The notes under the pieces were generated by a model that worked only from the letters and a program-made list of their open reading frames with translations, was not told the origin of the DNA and did no database searches. 64,000 bases of DNA from an uncultured Bacteroidota bacterium. Its GTDB lineage: Bacteria > Bacteroidota > Bacteroidia > Bacteroidales > UBA932. The translations under genes were made by a program, and so were the position numbers. The stretch's first letter is position 1. Each line of letters begins with the position of its first letter. The DNA lies in contig CALGSW010000007.1 of the NCBI GenBank assembly GCA_937901965.1, positions 62,001-126,000 of the forward strand, in the 5' to 3' direction. This document shows, one piece after another, positions 59,667 through 64,000 of the stretch.

Positions 59667-59678
59667 CAGTCCCAAAAC

Positions 59679-59751
59679 GCGGAAATAGCTCAGTTGGTAG
59701 AGCATAACCTTGCCAAGGTTAGGGTCGCGAGTTCGAGTCTCGTTTTCCGCT
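59679..59751 (+). tRNA. tRNA-Gly (GCC)
   Basis: 73 bases: acceptor GCGGAAA/TTTCCGC, D-arm GCTCAGTTGGTAGAGC, anticodon stem-loop ACCTTGCCAAGGT with anticodon GCC, T-arm CGCGAGTTCGAGTCTCGT, discriminator T. CCA is not encoded. Confidence 0.95.
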
Positions 59752-59758
59752 CTACTTC

Positions 59759-59792
59759 AAAAAGACCTCTCCGCTCAGGAAGGTCTTTTTTT
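59759..59792 (+). terminator. Intrinsic terminator-like hairpin between the two tRNAs
   Basis: AAAAAGACCT (59759-59768) pairs with AGGTCTTTTT (59781-59790), with a 12-base loop and a run of T. No promoter is apparent before tRNA-Leu, so some read-through may be required. Confidence 0.75.
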
Positions 59793-59812
59793 GGTGATTG
59801 ACATGTTGAATT

Positions 59813-59898
59813 GCTCAGGTGGTGGAATAGGTAGACACGCAGGACTTAAAATCCTGTGGGCAGCAATGTCCGTACGGGTTCGATTCCCGTCCCGAGCA
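59813..59898 (+). tRNA. tRNA-Leu (TAA)
   Basis: 86 bases with a long variable arm: acceptor GCTCAGG/CCCGAGC (one A-C mismatch), anticodon stem-loop CAGGACTTAAAATCCTG with anticodon TAA, T-arm CGGGTTCGATTCCCG, discriminator A. CCA is not encoded. A T-run after the gene may end transcription. The RAYT-associated repeat starts 4 bases downstream. Confidence 0.93.
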
Positions 59899-59902
59899 CT
59901 TT

Positions 59903-59926
59903 TTTCAACGCCGTGTTTTATGGCAA
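59903..59926 (+). repeat. REP-like repeat, copy A (3' side of the RAYT gene)
   Basis: It matches copy B (60866-60889) in 20 of 24 positions, around the core CGCCGT-n-TTTT-n-TGG-n-AA. It covers the stop codon of the transposase gene and lies 4 bases after tRNA-Leu. Confidence 0.6.
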
Positions 59927-60805
59927 CTGTCTGAAAATGCGCCTAATATATTCATAACTCTCATTGAAAATCATTGATAATTGAGAATATGAAGCACCGG
60001 TATTAAGCCTTACTTTTATAATCAATTCTTTTTGGTCGTTTTTATTCAGTGTATGGAAATCTCGGATATCCATAGATTTATTTATGAATTCAATCACTTC
60101 ATGGGTTGCAACTCTTACCCTGCTATTAAATGAAGTGTTTGTACGCCTATCTTTTAATACACTGTTTTCAAGGTCTTTTCTGGTTTTTGTAAATTTCTCA
60201 ATTCCGGCATCTAGTTCGTCAATGTTTTTAAAATGCTCAATAATAAAAGAGTTATCAATTTTTAGCGATTCGTTAATTCTTTTATAGATAGTATTGTTTT
60301 CTCTATGTATTTTATCATTAAAGATATTATGATATGAGCTCCAGATATAATCGTTGGGATGAGTACAAATCCCCGCCTTAATTGGATTTTCAATGATATA
60401 AAGAATACTCCTCAGTCGCCACTCATCACTAAATTTGCAATAACTCATAAATGGGGTACGAAACAATTTGTCGGATAAAGAGTATTTACGATTGTACCAA
60501 AATGAGTATCCACGTAAAAGCCAAGTAGCAAAATTTGTAAGTTGACTTGTAATAAGTTGCAGATGTACATGGTTGTCCATTATAACAAATGCTTCAATTT
60601 TCGTGTCATATAACTCGCTAGCTTTGTTACAACGTTTAAGGAATTCAATTTTATCATCACTATCAAGGAATATAACTTTTCTACAGTTACCACGAACACA
60701 AAAGTGGATATACCCTGCCTGAAGCCGAGATCTCTGATGTTTCCAAATATTTTTATTAATGTTCTTTTGCGACGAATTTGCCGACTTTTTCTCAAACCCT
60801 TCCAT
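59918..60805 (-). CDS. REP-associated tyrosine (Y1/HUH) transposase, RAYT-like
   Basis: 295 residues from the ATG at 60805. The single-strand Y1 transposase motifs are visible: beta-strand GYIHFCVRGN, the HUH motif in MDNHVHLQLIT, and the tyrosine helix GYSFWYNRKYS. LYIIENPIKAGI-type and WSSY motifs follow, as usual for RAYTs. A C-terminal domain of about 90 residues (EVIEFINKS ... SYSQLSMIFNESYEYIRRIFRQL) looks like a helix-turn-helix. RAYTs excise and join REP/REPIN DNA, and REP-like copies flank this gene. A GGAGAG precedes the ATG, and a -7 box at 60829-60836 supports this start over 60904. Confidence 0.9.
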   Translation of the reverse strand: MEGFEKKSANSSQKNINKNIWKHQRSRLQAGYIHFCVRGNCRKVIFLDSDDKIEFLKRCNKASELYDTKIEAFVIMDNHVHLQLITSQLTNFATWLLRGYSFWYNRKYSLSDKLFRTPFMSYCKFSDEWRLRSILYIIENPIKAGICTHPNDYIWSSYHNIFNDKIHRENNTIYKRINESLKIDNSFIIEHFKNIDELDAGIEKFTKTRKDLENSVLKDRRTNTSFNSRVRVATHEVIEFINKSMDIRDFHTLNKNDQKELIIKVRLNTGASYSQLSMIFNESYEYIRRIFRQLP

Positions 60806-60828
60806 CTCTCTCCTTTCTCTTAATAATT

Positions 60829-60836
60829 CAAAGTTA
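60829..60836 (-). promoter_or_regulatory. -7 promoter element of the RAYT-like gene
   Basis: TAACTTTG on the minus strand, 23 bases before the ATG at 60805. Confidence 0.5.
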
Positions 60837-60863
60837 GCATAAATTGCAAATAGACAAACGGAC

Positions 60864-60889
60864 AATTTCATCGCCGTCTTTTCTGGTAA
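60864..60889 (+). repeat. REP-like repeat, copy B (left arm of inverted pair)
   Basis: 26 bases that match the reverse complement of 60963-60988 in 25 positions; the core is TTTCATCGCCGTCTTTTCTG. It lies upstream of the transposase gene. Confidence 0.8.
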
Positions 60890-60913
60890 ATATAAGATAT
60901 ACAAGAGATTGTG

Positions 60914-60935
60914 ATATTATTAAATTTAATAATAT
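60914..60935. repeat. 22-base perfect A+T palindrome
   Basis: A perfect palindrome centred on TTAAATTTAA, in the middle of the 73-base spacer between the two inverted REP-like arms. With the arms it would extrude as a long cruciform or single-strand hairpin. Confidence 0.85.
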
Positions 60936-60962
60936 ATTTGTAAGTAACTATAAAATAAATTA

Positions 60963-60988
60963 TTGCCAGAAAAGACGGCGATGAAATT
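60963..60988 (-). repeat. REP-like repeat, copy C (right arm of inverted pair)
   Basis: The inverted partner of copy B with a single difference in 26 positions. It ends 7 bases before the MarC promoter box. Confidence 0.8.
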
Positions 60989-60994
60989 TTTCTG

Positions 60995-61002
60995 TAACTT
61001 TG
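60995..61002 (+). promoter_or_regulatory. -7 promoter element of the MarC-like gene
   Basis: TAACTTTG, 19 bases before the ATG at 61022 and directly beyond repeat copy C. Confidence 0.55.
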
Positions 61003-61021
61003 TTAATAATTATTTAATAGG

Positions 61022-61600
61022 ATGAATTTTAGCGTTAAAGAAATTTTCAGTGCTTTCATTGTAATGTTTGCAGTGATTGACATTCTGGGATCTGTGCCAA
61101 TTATTATTGGAATGAAGGAGAAGAAAAAGAGCTTCAGTCCAATAAATGCAGCTTTGATATCTTTCGTGATACTTGTTGCTTTTCTGTTTGTGGGTCAGGC
61201 AATGCTGGGTCTGTTTGGTGTAGATATTTCATCTTTTGCTGTGGCCGGAGCTTTGGTACTACTTGTTCTTGCAATTGAGATGATTTTTGGAATTCAGATT
61301 TTTAAAGACGACGGACCAACTGATTCAGCTACTATTGTACCTATTGTTTTCCCTCTTATCGCAGGAGCAGCCTCATTTACCACCTTGTTGTCACTGAGAG
61401 CAGAGTACGCAGTTGAGAATATTATTATATCCCTTTTTATTAATATTCTTATTGTCTATCTTGTGTTGAATAACCTTGATCTAATCTCAAGAAAAATTGG
61501 CAAAGGAGGAATCTATGTAATGAGAAAATTCTTTGGGATTATACTCCTTGCAATCGCTGTTAAGCTCATTGTATCTAATCTGCACACACTTTTAAGCTAA
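61022..61600 (+). CDS. MarC family integral membrane protein
   Basis: 192 residues with six TM helices. It has the MarC/YchE pattern: FIVMFAVIDILGSVPI, GQAMLGLFGVDISSFAVAGALVLL, and IVPIVFPLIAGAASFTTLLS near residue 110. The family was once tied to multiple antibiotic resistance, but its function remains unclear; a transporter role has been suggested. It stands alone with its own promoter and terminator. Confidence 0.93.
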   Translation: MNFSVKEIFSAFIVMFAVIDILGSVPIIIGMKEKKKSFSPINAALISFVILVAFLFVGQAMLGLFGVDISSFAVAGALVLLVLAIEMIFGIQIFKDDGPTDSATIVPIVFPLIAGAASFTTLLSLRAEYAVENIIISLFINILIVYLVLNNLDLISRKIGKGGIYVMRKFFGIILLAIAVKLIVSNLHTLLS

Positions 61601-61625
61601 GCGGTTTTATAATAAATAATTATAG

Positions 61626-61666
61626 TAATGCTACCAGAAGAATATTCTGGTAGCATTATGTTTTTT
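61626..61666 (+). terminator. Intrinsic terminator of the MarC-like gene
   Basis: A perfect 14-base-pair stem (TAATGCTACCAGAA / TTCTGGTAGCATTA) with a 5-base loop, followed by TGTTTTTT. It may act on both strands. Confidence 0.9.
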
Positions 61667-61740
61667 ATATATGTAACCAATAATTATAACATAAATATTA
61701 AATTAATTAAAAAAATTGTAATTTTAGCTCTGTAATTAAT

Positions 61741-61748
61741 TACTTTTG
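61741..61748 (+). promoter_or_regulatory. -7 promoter element of the deacetylase-like lipoprotein gene
   Basis: TACTTTTG matches TAnnTTTG, 28 bases before the ATG at 61777. Confidence 0.5.
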
Positions 61749-61776
61749 AGTAAAATAATATTAATACCTGAGTAGT

Positions 61777-63249
61777 ATGCGTAATATGATTAGTTATAAA
61801 ATAATCTCTTTTTGTACGCTATCTGTATTATTGATTACATCATGTGTTAAATTCCCGGAGAGGCCGCCTGAAGTACCGCCTGAAATTCCAAAAGAGCCAG
61901 TTGAAGAACAGGTTTATATCTATGACTTTGGTAACGAAAGGCAGAATATTTTAGCCCAGATTACAATAAATACAGACGGGAGAGTAAATCTTGACCAGAT
62001 TACTGCTGAAATACCTCCTCTTAAGTACAACAAATCATGGCTTTTCTTTCTTACTCAGGATGACTGTCATCACGCTGCGTTTAGCTATACCTGGGCGGCT
62101 ATTCACGGAAAGCCACTGTCAACTATAAATGATCCCAAAGAACTATATTATGATGTAGGCCACTTAAGGGCTGGAGATTTCCCCCCGGATACTATCTCTT
62201 TAGGCAAGACTCTTGGGAGTACAGACGGGACTGGCAAAGAGGTACGCTTTGCTTTCACAACCACTCTAGCGCCAGAGAATAATATGGATGCGGAGACGGA
62301 TGTTAATGTTGGATTTAGAGAAAATTATTTCCGCTTCTATCGTAAAGAGCATTTAACATGGGATAGTGTTATAGAGATTGTAAATACAGGTAATGGGATT
62401 GCTTTTCACAATATTAAAAAAGGGATTGAAGAAAATAATATTGATACCCTGCTAAGACACTTATCATTATCTCAAGAAATTATTAAAAAGAGACTTTCAG
62501 GCAGAGGTTGCAAGATATTAGCAGAACCAGACGGAAATAAATTATATTTAACTGCGTCAATGAGTTATCCCCCCATAAAGCTAATGACAGCTCAAGCAGA
62601 GGCTGAAAAACTATACCCTTTTAAGGAAAGCGGAAATTTGTACAAAAGAGTTCTCGAGAGGAAGGATTATTTGGATAAACAAGAGCCACTCAAGCTAATC
62701 AAAGATGCTGTTGAGAATGAGATGATTAAAGATAAGACTGAGAGATCTGCAATTCACTGGCTAGTTCACAGGACTGATATTTCTACTACGGCAAACTTTC
62801 TCCTTTGGTTAAATGATAAATATGGTAAGGATGGTGATAACTCGGTATGGTTTCCTTCTCTTGATGAGTATTACGAGTACCACTATTACAGGAAAAACGC
62901 AACTATACAAAAAAGTGCAGAGAGTAACTCATATAATTTGACAATATTTATGCCTGCTGAGCAGTATTTTTACTTTCCTTCAATAACAATTAACCTTAAA
63001 GGAATACAGGCAGAAAATATAATAGGTATTAATACAAGTAGCGAGATATCCGGTTTCTCTTTTGCAAACTATGAAGATGGTATAATGATGAATATTGATT
63101 GCCGTAAATTTTTAGTAGAAAAAGCTCAATATTACGTAAAGCTCTACGAGAAAAATAAATCAAAGTCAAATCACGCTGATGCTTTATACCACGTTAATAT
63201 GTTAAAAGACTCTGAAATTAAAACTGGATTAATTGGCAGGCTTAAGTAG
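61777..63249 (+). CDS. Lipoprotein with degenerate polysaccharide-deacetylase-like domain
   Basis: 490 residues. The lipoprotein signal (ISFCTLSVLLITS, then Cys) and a Pro/Glu linker (VKFPERPPEVPPEIP) lead into a domain that resembles NodB deacetylases. WLFFLTQDDCHHAAFSY carries the Asp-Asp pair near residue 95. HLTWDSVIEIVNTGNGIAFHNIKKG (around residues 193-217) matches motif 2, but the second metal histidine is replaced by Lys. ILAEPDGNK resembles motif 3. A C-terminal beta-rich part follows (about 385-480). It may be a binding protein rather than an enzyme. Its CVKFP start echoes the LruC lipoprotein at 19.4 kb. Confidence 0.6.
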   Translation: MRNMISYKIISFCTLSVLLITSCVKFPERPPEVPPEIPKEPVEEQVYIYDFGNERQNILAQITINTDGRVNLDQITAEIPPLKYNKSWLFFLTQDDCHHAAFSYTWAAIHGKPLSTINDPKELYYDVGHLRAGDFPPDTISLGKTLGSTDGTGKEVRFAFTTTLAPENNMDAETDVNVGFRENYFRFYRKEHLTWDSVIEIVNTGNGIAFHNIKKGIEENNIDTLLRHLSLSQEIIKKRLSGRGCKILAEPDGNKLYLTASMSYPPIKLMTAQAEAEKLYPFKESGNLYKRVLERKDYLDKQEPLKLIKDAVENEMIKDKTERSAIHWLVHRTDISTTANFLLWLNDKYGKDGDNSVWFPSLDEYYEYHYYRKNATIQKSAESNSYNLTIFMPAEQYFYFPSITINLKGIQAENIIGINTSSEISGFSFANYEDGIMMNIDCRKFLVEKAQYYVKLYEKNKSKSNHADALYHVNMLKDSEIKTGLIGRLK

Positions 63250-63296
63250 ACATTGATTACTATGTGAATATCCTGTTGATATCTTGCTGTAAGCTA

Positions 63297-63326
63297 TTGC
63301 ATTTTCAAGTTTTTATCGTATATTTG
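63297..63326 (+). promoter_or_regulatory. Promoter of rplC (split S10 operon)
   Basis: TTG (63297-63299), a 19-base spacer, and TATATTTG (63319-63326), a full -33/-7 match. It gives rplC a promoter of its own. Confidence 0.75.
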
Positions 63327-63327
63327 C

Positions 63328-63350
63328 AGCCCGCAAATTTTATGCGGGTT
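63328..63350 (+). promoter_or_regulatory. Leader hairpin upstream of rplC
   Basis: CCCGCA (63330-63335) pairs with TGCGGG (63343-63348) across a 7-base loop, extendable to eight pairs with A-T and G-T closing pairs. It begins at about the expected transcript start. It may protect the 5' end or regulate the operon. Confidence 0.55.
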
Positions 63351-63384
63351 AGTAATTAATTATAATACACCAAATTAACAACCA

Positions 63385-64000
63385 ATGCCTGGATTAATTG
63401 GAAAGAAAATCGGAATGACATCCGTTTTCGGTGCCGATGGAAAAAACATTCCATGCACCGTTATTGAGGCTGGTCCGTGTGTTGTTACGCAAATTCGTAC
63501 AGAAGAGAAAGATGGTTATGCCGCTGTACAGCTTGCCTATGACGAAAAGAAAGAAAAACACACCAGCGGAGGGCTTAAGGGCCATTTCAAAAAGGCAGAC
63601 ACCACACCTAAAAGAAAAGTTGTTGAATTCCCTATGGATTTCACAAAAGAGCTTCAACTAGGTGATACCGTAACCGTTTCAGATGTTTTTGCAAAGGAAC
63701 CTCTGGAGTGGGTAGATGTAGTAGGAATATCTAAAGGTAAAGGATTCCAAGGAGTTGTGAAACGCCACGGATTCGCAGGAGTAGGCGGAGCCACTCACGG
63801 TCAGCACAACAGACTTCGTGCGCCGGGTTCAATGGGTGCCTCATCTTGGCCTTCAAGAGTATTTAGAGGAAAGAGACTGGCCGGCCGTATGGGCGGTGAC
63901 AAGGTAAAAATTCAGAACTTGAAAGTTATTAAGATTATTCCTGAGAATAATCTTCTTATAGTGAAGGGATCTGTTCCCGGAGCAAAAGGTTCATATGTAA
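63385..64000 (+). CDS. rplC: 50S ribosomal protein L3 (3' end cut by window)
   Basis: 205 residues are visible and the stop is beyond the right edge; only a few C-terminal residues can be missing, since bacterial L3 is about 205-215 long. Signatures: MPGLIGKKIGMTSVFGADG, DVVGISKGKGFQGVVKRHGF, and GSMGASSWPSRVFRGKRLAGRMGG. It would normally follow rpsJ in the S10 operon; here it starts a unit with its own promoter, 32 kb from rpsJ. Confidence 0.98.
   Translation, partial: MPGLIGKKIGMTSVFGADGKNIPCTVIEAGPCVVTQIRTEEKDGYAAVQLAYDEKKEKHTSGGLKGHFKKADTTPKRKVVEFPMDFTKELQLGDTVTVSDVFAKEPLEWVDVVGISKGKGFQGVVKRHGFAGVGGATHGQHNRLRAPGSMGASSWPSRVFRGKRLAGRMGGDKVKIQNLKVIKIIPENNLLIVKGSVPGAKGSYV

Noticed and set aside
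60914..60935. A+T palindrome considered as a plasmid or chromosomal origin element
   Set aside because: There are no DnaA boxes or replication genes nearby. It fits better as the tip of the REP-like inverted pair.
1..64000. CRISPR arrays, prophage or conjugative modules
   Set aside because: No regularly spaced repeats and no cas, phage structural, integrase or transfer genes were recognised.

Overview
The window comes from a member of the Bacteroidota, most likely the order Bacteroidales. Three things point there: the promoters carry the Bacteroidota -7 element TAnnTTTG (sometimes with TTG or TTTG about 19 bases upstream) with almost no Shine-Dalgarno sequences; the proteins are typical of the phylum (Oar-like TonB-dependent receptor with a carboxypeptidase-like N-terminal domain, LruC-domain lipoprotein, class III fructose-bisphosphatase, DUF4153 protein, stand-alone CDGSH protein); and the base composition is A+T-rich. 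It is chromosomal: it holds ribosomal protein operons, tRNAs, fusA, metK and pheS.

Layout. 1-17 kb is an exopolysaccharide/O-antigen locus: a possible initiating sugar transferase tail, a half-length TolC-like protein, a Wzz/Wzc-like chain-length protein, a Wzy-like polymerase, an inverted Wzx flippase, seven glycosyltransferases including a GT11 fucosyltransferase, an FkbM methyltransferase, a hexapeptide acyltransferase, and gmd plus fcl, which make GDP-L-fucose. 17-19.5 kb is a convergent LruC-domain lipoprotein. 19.6-21.8 kb is pabA, divergent from pabB-pabC. 21.8-26.4 kb is a minus-strand run: C1 peptidase, esterase, dicarboxylate/amino-acid symporter, threonine synthase, CDGSH protein. 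26.5-28.9 kb is an MBOAT acyltransferase with an SGNH-like partner. 29-31.2 kb holds a membrane protein, a winged-helix regulator and a DUF4153 protein whose promoters share a palindromic element. 31.3-34.9 kb is a CAT-anticodon tRNA and the str operon (rpsL-rpsG-fusA-rpsJ, minus strand).

34.9-37.1 kb is rocD plus a CtlX-like hydrolase. 37.1-42.2 kb is a hybrid sensor kinase followed by class III fbp. 42.2-49.1 kb holds sodB, a MATE exporter, rsgA, a polyprenyl synthase, a U32 peptidase, a YhbP-like protein and metK, the last preceded by a SAM-II-like riboswitch. 49.3-52.6 kb is the TonB-dependent receptor. 52.7-59.6 kb is a plus-strand operon (yraN, manC, arginine deiminase, tricorn-like protease, pheS) followed by tRNA-Gly and tRNA-Leu. 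59.9-61.0 kb is a REP-associated (RAYT-type) transposase with flanking REP-like repeats. Then come a MarC protein, a deacetylase-like lipoprotein and, at the right edge, rplC.

How the parts fit: manC (53 kb) makes the GDP-mannose that gmd and fcl (15-17 kb) turn into GDP-L-fucose for the GT11 enzyme. Arginine deiminase (54 kb), the CtlX-like hydrolase and RocD (35-37 kb) make a plausible arginine -> citrulline -> ornithine -> glutamate semialdehyde route. rpsJ (minus, 31.4 kb) and rplC (plus, 63.4 kb), normally adjacent, sit at opposite ends of a 32-kb segment, as a single inversion would leave them.

The observations most worth a second look are the split S10 operon, the SAM-II-like leader of metK, the REP-like structure around the RAYT gene, and the shared operator-like palindrome beside the winged-helix regulator. 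I found no CRISPR array, rRNA gene, or recognisable phage or conjugative module. I did not recognise a wholly unknown multi-gene system.
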